Assembly: GCA_017859395.1 (NCBI GenBank)
Contig: JAFMNE010000016.1
Span: 1 to 43,490 of the forward strand
Direction of reading: 5' to 3'
DNA from: Ilumatobacteraceae bacterium
GTDB lineage: Bacteria > Actinomycetota > Acidimicrobiia > Acidimicrobiales > Ilumatobacteraceae
Length of the DNA stretch: 43,490 bases
Position numbers and translations under genes: made by a program. Shown here one piece after another: positions 30,001 to 36,716 of this stretch. The notes under the pieces were generated by a model. That model was given only the letters and a program-made list of their open reading frames with translations. It did no database searches and was not told the DNA's origin. How positions within the stretch are numbered: the first letter of the stretch is position 1; every line of letters starts with the position of its first letter.

Positions 30001-30252
30001 CGCAGCGACCCGCGATGTCGTGTCGTCCTCAAGCGGCCGCACCACCGACCCGGGAACGTGATCGCGTAACCGTCGGGTGACGCCAGCAAAACCCTCGGGA
30101 TCGGCGCTGCTCGCCGCCGGCGTGACCAGAAAGACCCACTGCAGTTCGGTGTATGTCTGATCGTTGAATGCCCGCAGCGAGGACGCAAGTTGGTCATCGG
30201 CGGTGTCGATCACGACCACCGCGATGACCGCGACCGCTTCCGATGCCTCCAC
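27052..30252 (-). CDS. Large membrane glycosyltransferase (GT2 domain plus polytopic region)
   Basis: A 1066-residue protein with an N-terminal GT2 domain (about 1-250) and a long membrane part with a dozen or more hydrophobic segments. In the GT2 domain AGIVGPKLVDATDRR, the DVFVLSTRSLLIRADLF region and ADGGDDLDICWRAHLAGARV match the actinobacterial family usually found beside DUF5719. The place where most homologues have an acidic HDD/DDD metal motif reads FCDAHTVP here. The membrane part contains SSWDPSGVGATQDVPT, a loop typical of polytopic glycan-modifying proteins. The GTG at 30252 follows TAGCGT by eight bases. It should transfer a sugar to a lipid-linked or wall glycan acceptor; donor and acceptor are unknown. 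Confidence 0.85.
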   Translation of the reverse strand: MEASEAVAVIAVVVIDTADDQLASSLRAFNDQTYTELQWVFLVTPAASSADPEGFAGVTRRLRDHVPGSVVRPLEDDTTSRVAAANAVVDIVDGARGLFWFCDAHTVPGRDALAHLVTELQRSNAGIVGPKLVDATDRRRLITVGAAADRFGTQQPVTEPGETDQEQHDAVRDVFVLSTRSLLIRADLFQEISGFDPSVADGGDDLDICWRAHLAGARVVVVPDAVVADRRGLSSEPTDGGSGAERARVDTVLALTSASRLPVRIVQMLILAVIETVLGLFTGRAGAAWRSATALVSAPARVVRLLARRRRVSAHRTMSDWEVLGLMERGTVRFGRYLRARDTAVYVGATTTERTWRERSYGPGLAWAGVVLGIVVGAREIITSGLPAVGSFSPWPSGAGEVIARFASSWDPSGVGATQDVPTINMVVGLIDTAFLFHEGLAATMTVLGALLLGAGGMWRLCQVFPSDRARIAALVVYATTPVATAAIGDGRLEVLALYALLPWTIHHGRRLAGIGTASPDTLEGDLPDGVVTVPINRRVRSASLLAMASAIAAAFSPVTLTVIVASLLMIAVGSAAVIAGRSVVGWFCASAVIAGVGGWLLNLPWSMRWEWATLGGGGATADGVDIVAAIAPADTTGGAQLLTLTLFIPVVAAVAFTRAWRLTWAVRGAALVLVPVAVMVAEPGSIGAWQVPGRWLLIVPVAVGCALCAAAVAGSFGVDVASRRFGWRQPTALIANIAIVVGVLPGVAAIGSGNFGAPDNTLPDLLATQFPARSDEGSYRVLYLGDPRLLPVPGHEVAPGLAMAITDAGPVPAVLSPIPSASPEVVARVADVLDEVAAGTTTRMGRLLAPLGIRYVAVPLSDGVHVDVGPDADGPSGLAPAMARQLDIAAVQSPPTVDVFVNRAWIPPAAFLTGTAAEASQRAGDAALVTAQIDGVGSIVDPRGSAADLVDVVARRGGTGTMVPGDGVVHLAVPVDDAWTIRLDGADVPIRAGFGVTTAADITQAGALTISYEPPLRRWLWVGLWAGLWLIAVAATMRPSTRTSRSGRVADAGRSPVIDLGGSHG

Positions 30253-30260
30253 GTGGGGGC

Positions 30261-30266
30261 ACGCTA
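30261..30266 (-). promoter_or_regulatory. -10 element for the large glycosyltransferase/DUF5719 unit
   Basis: TAGCGT on the minus strand lies eight bases before the GTG at 30252. The same hexamer appears for the divergent flippase-like gene at 30328-30333. Confidence 0.4.
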
Positions 30267-30327
30267 CCCGTGCTAGACCCCGAGAGCCCGTCGCCTCAAG
30301 GTTCGCAGCCCGTCGGCGTTCACGCAG

Positions 30328-30333
30328 TAGCGT
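30328..30333 (+). promoter_or_regulatory. -10 element for the flippase-like gene
   Basis: TAGCGT lies nine bases before the GTG at 30343, leaving at most a very short leader. No strong ribosome-binding site is present, though AGG lies nearby. Confidence 0.35.
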
Positions 30334-30342
30334 TCACAGGTC

Positions 30343-31635
30343 GTGTCCGATGTCCCTTTGCCCTCTGACGCCCCCGAGGTGCCCCCCGACCGTCGTCAGG
30401 CAGTGCCTGAGGGGGCGGTAACGGTCGCAATCGGCCTGATCGTTGCCGGTGTCACGACCTACGCGTTCTTCCGCATCGGCACCGACGCTCTCGGCGGCGA
30501 TGACGAATTCGCGCCAATTGCGGCGCTGTGGTTCGCGATGTTCGCGCTGGCACCGGGTTTCTTCTTACCGATCGAACAGGAACTGGGCAGGGCGCTGGCA
30601 CATCGGACCGCCGTCGGCGAAGGCGGTCGCCCGGTGGTGGTGAAGGCCGTCATCATGGCGGTGGTGCTAGCGGTTGTGGTGTCGGCAATCATTCTGGCGT
30701 CGAGCCCGTGGGCGGTGGACGCGTACTTCGACGGCAGTTGGGCGATGCTCGCCGCTTTGGTCGTGGCGTTCTGCGCGTACGCCCCCATGCACCTCACACG
30801 AGGGATCTGCTCGGGTACCGGAGAATTTGGATCCTTCGCATTCGTTGTTGGCGCCGACGGTGTGGTGCGCATCATCGCCACCGTGGTCATCGCGTGGGTG
30901 GGGATCACCACCACCGGCCCATTCGCAATGGCCGTTGCGCTGTCGCCGCTGGTCGCAGTGGCAGTGGTCGCGAGCCGCGGCACCTTGCGCACCGCCGATG
31001 GGCCACCCGCCCCATGGCGAGAGGTCACTCAGAATTTCGGATGGTTGCTCGTGGGCACTGCCTGCGCCGCCGGTCTGCTGAACGCCGGGCCAATCGCCGC
31101 GAACATTTTGTCGGCCGACGGCGATGAGGCGGTGGTGACCCGCTTCGGCTACGGCGTCCTCCTCGCGCGCGTACCGTTGTTCATGTTCCAAGCCATTCAG
31201 GCCTCGTTGCTGCCGCGCCTCGCCCGTCTGGCGGCCCGCGGGGAATTCGACGCATTCCGTTCTGGCCTGCGTCTGTTGATCATCGTGGTGGGGGCAATCG
31301 GCGCACTCGGCACCCTCGGAGCGTTCTGGATCGGGCCGTGGATCCTCGATGTGGTGTACGGCGCCGAACTCGGTGGCCGCACGCTCGCCATGTTGGCGCT
31401 GTCATCGGCGATCTACATGTTGGCTCTGGCCACGAGCCAAGCCGTGCTGGCGTTACACGGTCACGCCCATGTCGCACTCGGATGGGCGCTCGGGGTGGTG
31501 GGCTTCTTCCTCGGCACCTGGTTGTCGAGCGATCTGCTGTTTCGCCGGATTGAGATCGGCCTGGTGGTGTCGGCACTGGTTCCGCTGGGATGGTTCGCAC
31601 TGACGCTGCGCCGCCAGTTGGCCGCTCTTGGCTGA
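30343..31635 (+). CDS. Polysaccharide flippase-like membrane protein (MOP superfamily)
   Basis: A 430-residue polytopic protein with about twelve hydrophobic segments and no large soluble domain. The pattern, including FAPIAALWFAMFALAPGFFLPIEQELGRAL near the N-terminus, the LLARVPLFMFQAIQASLLPRL segment in the middle and LALSSAIYMLALATSQAVLALHGH later, resembles Wzx/MurJ-type lipid-linked oligosaccharide flippases. The GTG at 30343 was chosen because the frame opens there and a TAGCGT hexamer lies just upstream. Set between the large glycosyltransferase and gmd, it is a reasonable candidate to move the glycan repeat across the membrane. It is shorter than most Wzx proteins and could belong to another branch. 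Confidence 0.75.
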   Translation: MSDVPLPSDAPEVPPDRRQAVPEGAVTVAIGLIVAGVTTYAFFRIGTDALGGDDEFAPIAALWFAMFALAPGFFLPIEQELGRALAHRTAVGEGGRPVVVKAVIMAVVLAVVVSAIILASSPWAVDAYFDGSWAMLAALVVAFCAYAPMHLTRGICSGTGEFGSFAFVVGADGVVRIIATVVIAWVGITTTGPFAMAVALSPLVAVAVVASRGTLRTADGPPAPWREVTQNFGWLLVGTACAAGLLNAGPIAANILSADGDEAVVTRFGYGVLLARVPLFMFQAIQASLLPRLARLAARGEFDAFRSGLRLLIIVVGAIGALGTLGAFWIGPWILDVVYGAELGGRTLAMLALSSAIYMLALATSQAVLALHGHAHVALGWALGVVGFFLGTWLSSDLLFRRIEIGLVVSALVPLGWFALTLRRQLAALG

Positions 31636-31644
31636 TCGCTCACC

Positions 31645-31660
31645 GTCCGATCAGTCGGAC
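31645..31660. terminator. Hairpin between convergent flippase-like and gmd genes
   Basis: GTCCGA-TCAG-TCGGAC, a perfect six-pair stem with a four-base loop, lies in the 33-base gap between the two stop codons. A bidirectional terminator is likely, although no U-tract follows on either strand. Confidence 0.5.
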
Positions 31661-31668
31661 CCGCTGTG

Positions 31669-32661
31669 TCAGTCGTGCAGGTGTGCTTTGGCGGCTTCGT
31701 GTTCGAGGTCGTGGGTGACCATCATCGACACAAGGTCTGGGAACGATACCTCGGGCACCCAACCCAGTTTCTCTTTCGCTTTGCTGGCATCACCAATCAA
31801 CAAATCCACTTCAGCCGGCCGTAGAAACTTCGGATCCTGACGCACAAACGGCGACCAGTCATCAATCCCCACCTCCGCGAACGCCAAATCCAAAAACTCG
31901 CGGATCGTATGCGTCTCCCCTGTCGCGATCACGAAATCCTCCGGGGTGTCATGCTGCAACATCAACCACATCGCCCGCACATAGTCACCCGCATACCCCC
32001 AATCACGTTTCGCATCCAGATTCCCCAACACCAACTCATCCTGCAAACCCAGCTTGATACGCGCGACCGCGTTCGTGATCTTCCGCGTCACAAACTCCAA
32101 CCCACGACGCGGACCCTCATGATTAAACAAAATCCCTGAACACGCGAACATGTCATACGACTCGCGATAATTCATCGTGATGTAATGCCCAAACACCTTC
32201 GCGCACCCATACGGCGACCGCGGGTGATACGGCGTCAACTCCGTCTGCGGCACCTCACGCACCTCACCAAACATCTCCGACGTCGACGCCTGATAAAACC
32301 GGATCGGATTATTCGTGGCCCCACCCACCATCCGCACCGCATCCAACATCCTGAGCACACCCAAACCCGAAATATCCGCCGTCAACTCCGCATGCGAGAA
32401 GCTGTACGCCACAAACGACACCGCACCCAAGTTGTACACCTCATCAGGCGCAGCGACCTCCACCGCTTTCACCAACGACGACAAATCCGCCAAATCACCC
32501 GACACCGGCTCAATAAACGGGAACTCCTCCAACACACCCGCAATCCGCGGATTGTTCTGCCCCTTCACCATCCCAAACACCTCATAGCCCTCACCATGAA
32601 GCAACTCAGCCAAATGCTGACCATCCTGACCAGTAATCCCCGTCACCAAAGCCCGCGGCAT
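31669..32661 (-). CDS. gmd: GDP-mannose 4,6-dehydratase
   Basis: A 330-residue short-chain dehydrogenase that converts GDP-mannose to GDP-4-keto-6-deoxymannose. The NADP-binding GITGQDG is at 8-14, the catalytic Ser/Thr lie in YQASTSEMFG and Tyr151/Lys155 in SPYGCAK. NHEGPRRGLEFVTRKI and NLDAKRDWGYAGDYVRAMW are hallmarks of GMD. The segment following the first strand (GMVKGQNNPRIAGVL) differs from the usual RRSS-containing form, as in a shorter actinobacterial subtype. The ATG at 32661 follows TAGCCT by six bases. Codon use is unlike its neighbours: many G- or T-ending codons and GC near 55% through most of the gene, which suggests transfer. No reductase or epimerase partner (Rmd, GMER) is evident beside it. 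Confidence 0.95.
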   Translation of the reverse strand: MPRALVTGITGQDGQHLAELLHGEGYEVFGMVKGQNNPRIAGVLEEFPFIEPVSGDLADLSSLVKAVEVAAPDEVYNLGAVSFVAYSFSHAELTADISGLGVLRMLDAVRMVGGATNNPIRFYQASTSEMFGEVREVPQTELTPYHPRSPYGCAKVFGHYITMNYRESYDMFACSGILFNHEGPRRGLEFVTRKITNAVARIKLGLQDELVLGNLDAKRDWGYAGDYVRAMWLMLQHDTPEDFVIATGETHTIREFLDLAFAEVGIDDWSPFVRQDPKFLRPAEVDLLIGDASKAKEKLGWVPEVSFPDLVSMMVTHDLEHEAAKAHLHD

Positions 32662-32667
32662 CAGGCG

Positions 32668-32673
32668 AGGCTA
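32668..32673 (-). promoter_or_regulatory. -10 element for gmd
   Basis: TAGCCT on the minus strand, then CGCCTG and the ATG at 32661. The hexamer is in normal high-GC sequence just outside the compositionally odd gene body. Confidence 0.5.
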
Positions 32674-32710
32674 CCCACCGGCAGGCCCGGGCTGGCATGA
32701 TGCCCACCTG

Positions 32711-33817
32711 ATGCGCGTCGCCATCGACATTGGACCCCTCCACGGACACCGCACCGGTGTCGGCCACGCTGTGGCTCACATCGTCGATCACCTCAGCACG
32801 GACGACCGCGTGTCGACCACCGGCTACCTGCTGAGTTATCGCGCACACCCCCAACCAGGGCAGATCCGCCTTCCACTGCCGGCGCGTGCCGCGACCCGCA
32901 TCTGGTCGCGAATCGACCGACCCCGTGCCGATCGATGGCTGGGCGATGTTGATGTGGTGCACGGCACGAACTACACCGCTCCGCCCACCCAACGGCCCAC
33001 GGTGATCACCGTGTACGACTGTTGGTTCCTCGAACACCCGCGTGAGGCCAACCCCGACGTGGCCCGCGCCGGCCGAATCTTGCGTCGTGCCGTCCACCGA
33101 GGGGCGTGGATTCACACCTCGTCTGAAGCCACCGCACAACGCGCGCGGGCGCTGCTCGACACCGACCGCATCCGCGCCATTCATCTTGGGCCGCCCCCAG
33201 CGATCACACTCGCCGATGCGACTCCACCCCCAATCGCCGACGTTGCATCGCTGCTCGACCGCGGCTTCGTCCTCGCACTCGGCACGACCGAACATCGCAA
33301 ACGGCATCCATGGCTGGTGCGCGCGATGGCCGCTGCAGACACACATGCTCATCTCGTCATCGCTGGAGCGCACGGCGATGACTCTGCGGAGTTGCACCGC
33401 AGCCTCGCTTCGTTGCCGGCGTCAGTGCGCGAACGCGTCCACCTTCTCGGGCCAGTGCCCGTGCAGGTGAAGAACTGGTTGATGGGCCACGCGCGAACTC
33501 TCGCCTACCCTTCGTTGGACGAAGGGTTCGGCTTCCCGGTGCTCGAGGCTCATGCTGCCGGCGTGCCGGTGGTGGCATCGTCGACGGGTTCCATTCCTGA
33601 GGTGGCCGGAGATGCGGCCATCCTCGTCGACACCCACGACATCGACGGGTTCGCCGCGGCACTCACGGATATGTGCCGCGACGGCGCACACCGCGAGGCG
33701 CTGATCGCTGCAGGAGTCGCCAATCTGTCGCGGTTCGACTGGACTCGCACCGTGGATGCACTTGTGGCGCTGTATGGCGAAGCGGTCAACACAGACACCG
33801 GGGGTCATCGACCATGA
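32711..33817 (+). CDS. GT4-family glycosyltransferase
   Basis: A 368-residue GT-B glycosyltransferase. The N-terminal half starts MRVAIDIGPLHGHRTGVGHA; the donor-binding half has FVLALGTTEHRKRHPWLV and the EX7E element DEGFGFPVLEAHAAGVPVV, placing it in family GT4. Acceptor and donor are not evident; mannose or rhamnose transfer would fit the surroundings. The ATG at 32711 gives the family start. The stop overlaps the cofD start as ATGA, so an F420 enzyme is coupled to a glycosyltransferase here. It is divergent from gmd with a 49-base gap. Confidence 0.92.
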   Translation: MRVAIDIGPLHGHRTGVGHAVAHIVDHLSTDDRVSTTGYLLSYRAHPQPGQIRLPLPARAATRIWSRIDRPRADRWLGDVDVVHGTNYTAPPTQRPTVITVYDCWFLEHPREANPDVARAGRILRRAVHRGAWIHTSSEATAQRARALLDTDRIRAIHLGPPPAITLADATPPPIADVASLLDRGFVLALGTTEHRKRHPWLVRAMAAADTHAHLVIAGAHGDDSAELHRSLASLPASVRERVHLLGPVPVQVKNWLMGHARTLAYPSLDEGFGFPVLEAHAAGVPVVASSTGSIPEVAGDAAILVDTHDIDGFAAALTDMCRDGAHREALIAAGVANLSRFDWTRTVDALVALYGEAVNTDTGGHRP

Positions 33818-34791
33818 CGACGCGGATCTGTGTTCTCTGTGGCGGTGTAGGTGCCGCGCGGATGTTGCGCGCCATGGCATCGGTCATCGACCCGGCACGC
33901 CTCGACGCGGTGGTGAACACCGGTGACGACACCGTGATGCACGGCCTGCATATCTCGCCCGATATCGACACCGTGATCTACACCGTGGCCAACGCCATCG
34001 ACCCGGAACGTGGATGGGGCCTCGTCGATGAAACCTGGCGTGCTGTCGACGCTCTTGGGCGCTATGCGACGACACGACCAACAACCTCGATGGCTGGGGC
34101 GACCTGGTTTGGCCTGGGCGATGCCGACTTGGCCACGCATATGTACCGCACCGGTCGACTGGCCGAGGGCGCGCGCCTCACCACGGTCACCGATGAGATC
34201 CGGCGCGCGTGGGAGGTCGCCGTGCGTGTGCTCCCGATGTCGGATGAGCCGTCACCGACCGAAGTAACCCTCGGTGGGGACCATGCGGGCCAGCGCGTGG
34301 CATTTCAGGACTATTTCGTGCGGCTGCGACATGAGGTTCCGGTGACCGACATCCATCTTGGAGCCGTCGACGTCTCGGCCACCCCCGAGGTGTGCGATGC
34401 CATCGATGATGCCGAGTTGGTGATCATCGCGCCGTCAAACCCGCTGGTGTCGATCGGGCCGGTCATGGCGGTGAACGGTGTGCGCGAGCGTCTCGAACAG
34501 CGTCGTGACACTGTGGTGGCCGTGTCACCTCTGGTTGGTGGGGCGGCGCTGAAGGGCCCCGCGGCCGACATGATGCGCGATGCCGGTTTACGCAGCGATG
34601 CCGCAGGAGTGGCCACCTTGTATGCACCGGTAGCCGCGACGATGGTGATCGACACCGTTGATGCCGACCTTGCTGGCGACGTGCGCGCGGCAGGATGCAC
34701 CAGCGTGGTCACCGACACGGTGATGGCCGACCCCCAGGTTGCCGCACGGCTTGCGCAGGTGTGCGTGGACGCCGTCGTCAACCGGCGATGA
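33814..34791 (+). CDS. cofD: 2-phospho-L-lactate (or phosphoenolpyruvate) transferase of F420 biosynthesis
   Basis: A 325-residue CofD/FbiA, which joins the lactyl- or enolpyruvyl-diphospho-guanosine to the deazaflavin Fo. Diagnostic segments are CVLCGGVGAARMLRAM, VNTGDDTVMHGLHISPDIDT, TWFGLGDADLATHMYRT and IIAPSNPLVSIGPVMAV, plus SPLVGGAALKGPAADMM. The ATG at 33814 overlaps the upstream glycosyltransferase stop as ATGA and gives the full family N-terminus; the frame is open further upstream only as an overlap. The cofE partner is about 30 kb away, whereas mycobacteria keep fbiA and fbiB together. The 3' end overlaps the convergent epimerase-like gene by 14 bases. Confidence 0.96.
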   Translation: MTTRICVLCGGVGAARMLRAMASVIDPARLDAVVNTGDDTVMHGLHISPDIDTVIYTVANAIDPERGWGLVDETWRAVDALGRYATTRPTTSMAGATWFGLGDADLATHMYRTGRLAEGARLTTVTDEIRRAWEVAVRVLPMSDEPSPTEVTLGGDHAGQRVAFQDYFVRLRHEVPVTDIHLGAVDVSATPEVCDAIDDAELVIIAPSNPLVSIGPVMAVNGVRERLEQRRDTVVAVSPLVGGAALKGPAADMMRDAGLRSDAAGVATLYAPVAATMVIDTVDADLAGDVRAAGCTSVVTDTVMADPQVAARLAQVCVDAVVNRR

Positions 34792-35761
34792 GGTCGTCGC
34801 GCATCGCCGCAATGCCATCGGCCACGGGAATCAACGCCGACCAACCGAGATGAATCCTCGCCCGCGCTGACGACAGGGCAAAGCGCATCAACTCATCGCC
34901 TCGTCCGGGTGAACGTTCGGCGACCGCATCGGGGCCGTGGATCATGTCGACGAGTTCGGCGATCGTTGTTTGCCGGCCCGTTCCGATGTTGACGACCAAG
35001 CCGCCGGCACGGTCGAGTGCTCGAACTACTGCCTCAGCGAGGTCCTCGACATGAACGAAATCTCGTGCCTGGCGGCCATCGCCGTCCACGCGCGGAGTTG
35101 TTCCCGTCACCAGAGTATCGAACAAGGTGGCCACCACAGAGTCCTCGGCGCGTTGACGCGGCCCATAGACCGACGCCACGGCCAACACCGTGAACTCAAT
35201 GCCGTGATGTTGGCGGTGGTAGGTGCACAGATCCACGACAGCGCGACACAGCAACCCGCGAAGACCGCGCGGCTCAACGGGTGCTTCTTTGGCCGGCATC
35301 CCGCGCGCCGGTGGTCGGCCGTACATCGATGTCGCCGGCAGGACCGTGACCACTTTGGTCACGCCATGAGCGCGTGCCATGTCGAACACGGCCGCGGTAC
35401 GACGCAGTGCCTCAGCAACCTGTCCGGCGCTAGTCACGCGGTGAGGTGCTGCCGCTGCGTGCACGATGACCTCGGGAGTCCGACGTGACATCAGCACCGA
35501 TGCCGCATCACCGCACACATCGAGATGGTGAAAGGTCAGCCCCTCACCGGCCGAGCGAGCTGCGGACAGATTCGCCAGCGACCCACTCGACAGATCGTCG
35601 ACAACGTCGATATCGACGCTGCCTGCACCGTGTGGATCGTCTCCTTCGGCGATGAGCCGATCGACCACGTGTGACCCCACGAAACCGGCGCCGCCGACAA
35701 CCATGACACGACGACGGGTTCCGGACGACTCAGTCGGGTTCTGGGAAGCGGCGTCGCTCAT
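34778..35761 (-). CDS. NAD-dependent epimerase/dehydratase-like protein with degenerate active site
   Basis: A 327-residue extended short-chain dehydrogenase fold. The NAD-binding loop GGAGFVGSH (23-31) and the later SVYGPRQR block are intact, and ATSMYG keeps the Ser/Thr region. The YxxxK catalytic pair is missing: in PRGLRGLLCRAV, the positions that align with Tyr and Lys by distance to VYGPRQ are Arg168 and Cys172. It is therefore unlikely to work as a normal epimerase. The ATG at 35761 was chosen because GGAGG lies five bases upstream. Its 5' end overlaps the guanylyltransferase gene by 32 bases, and its 3' end overlaps cofD. It could be a regulatory or structural partner, or have a changed mechanism. 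Confidence 0.85.
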   Translation of the reverse strand: MSDAASQNPTESSGTRRRVMVVGGAGFVGSHVVDRLIAEGDDPHGAGSVDIDVVDDLSSGSLANLSAARSAGEGLTFHHLDVCGDAASVLMSRRTPEVIVHAAAAPHRVTSAGQVAEALRRTAAVFDMARAHGVTKVVTVLPATSMYGRPPARGMPAKEAPVEPRGLRGLLCRAVVDLCTYHRQHHGIEFTVLAVASVYGPRQRAEDSVVATLFDTLVTGTTPRVDGDGRQARDFVHVEDLAEAVVRALDRAGGLVVNIGTGRQTTIAELVDMIHGPDAVAERSPGRGDELMRFALSSARARIHLGWSALIPVADGIAAMRDDLIAG

Positions 35762-36716
35762 GGTGTCCTCCGGGCACGGTGTGGCCGGCACCGACGACAC
35801 AGCCGTCGACTACCGCACCGTCGGGCACGGCTCCCCACACGATGCTCGACATTACCGATGCTCCCGCGCCGACGCTGGCACCTGGCAATAACACCGAGTT
35901 CTGGACTCGGGCGTTGTCACCCACCACACATCCGTCGCCGATCACCGACGTGGCGACGTCAGCCGACGATGCAACGACTGCATCACCGTGGGCATCATCG
36001 GTGTGGATGAGATCGAGATTGGCCTGCAGGTAGGGCTCGGGACGGCCCGCGTCGATCCACCGGTCGTTCGTTGCCATGGCATAGAGCGTGCTGTCGGCGA
36101 CCATTGCTGGGAAGGTTTCGCGTTCAACCGACACCCGCTGGTCGACTGCAATACGGTCAAGGACCCGGGCCTCGAACACATAGGTGCCCGCGTTGATGGT
36201 CCGGGAATCAGTATCCCCTGGCGCGGGCTTCTCAACGAAACGACGAACACGTCCGTCGTCGGCCACTTCAACCACGCCGAACTGGCTGGGATCGTCCACC
36301 GGCGTGAGGTGCAAGGTTGCCTCCGCGCCAGTTCGACGATGCTCGGCGATCAGAGCCGCGACATCAACATCGCAGACCACATCGCCGTTGGCCACGACGA
36401 AGGTGTCGTCGACGCCCACGCTGCGCGCTGCAAATGCAATCGCTCCGGCGGTGTCGAGCGGTTCGGGTTCCACCGCGTAGTGCAGGCGCACCGTGCGCCC
36501 ATCGATATCGAATTGGTCGCCCGGAAAAGCCGCGGAGAACGCATCCGGACGAAAGCCGAGTGCCAGCACCACATCGGTCACCCCACCTGCTGCCAAACGT
36601 TCGGCCAAGCGCACGATCATCGGCCGGTTCGCGACCGGCAACATGGGTTTGGGGATGTCGTTGGTGAGCGGGCGCAAGCGCGTGCCGAAACCGCCCACCA
36701 GGACGACGGCGTACAT
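35730..36716 (-). CDS. Mannose-1-phosphate guanylyltransferase-like nucleotidyltransferase
   Basis: A 328-residue sugar-nucleotidyltransferase. The nucleotide-binding GGFGTRLRPLT and KPMLPVANRP start the protein, followed by NGDVVCDVD (metal-binding Asp), FVEKPAPG, NAGTYVF and DRWIDAGRPEPYLQANLDL. The C-terminal ~80 residues form a left-handed beta-helix-like tail (VIGDGCVVGDNARVQNSVLL). The family covers GDP-mannose and dTDP/UDP-glucose pyrophosphorylases; position and order match the mycobacterial GDP-mannose pyrophosphorylase gene near rmlD, so GDP-mannose synthesis is preferred. The ATG at 36716 overlaps the upstream stop as TGATG; a GTG one codon earlier is possible. It should use the mannose-1-phosphate made by the mutase at 17995-19362. 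Confidence 0.9.
   Translation of the reverse strand: MYAVVLVGGFGTRLRPLTNDIPKPMLPVANRPMIVRLAERLAAGGVTDVVLALGFRPDAFSAAFPGDQFDIDGRTVRLHYAVEPEPLDTAGAIAFAARSVGVDDTFVVANGDVVCDVDVAALIAEHRRTGAEATLHLTPVDDPSQFGVVEVADDGRVRRFVEKPAPGDTDSRTINAGTYVFEARVLDRIAVDQRVSVERETFPAMVADSTLYAMATNDRWIDAGRPEPYLQANLDLIHTDDAHGDAVVASSADVATSVIGDGCVVGDNARVQNSVLLPGASVGAGASVMSSIVWGAVPDGAVVDGCVVGAGHTVPGGHHERRRFPEPD

Noticed and set aside
31669-32661. gmd as cargo of a mobile element
   Set aside because: No transposase, inverted repeats, target duplication or tRNA site flank it; only composition is odd.
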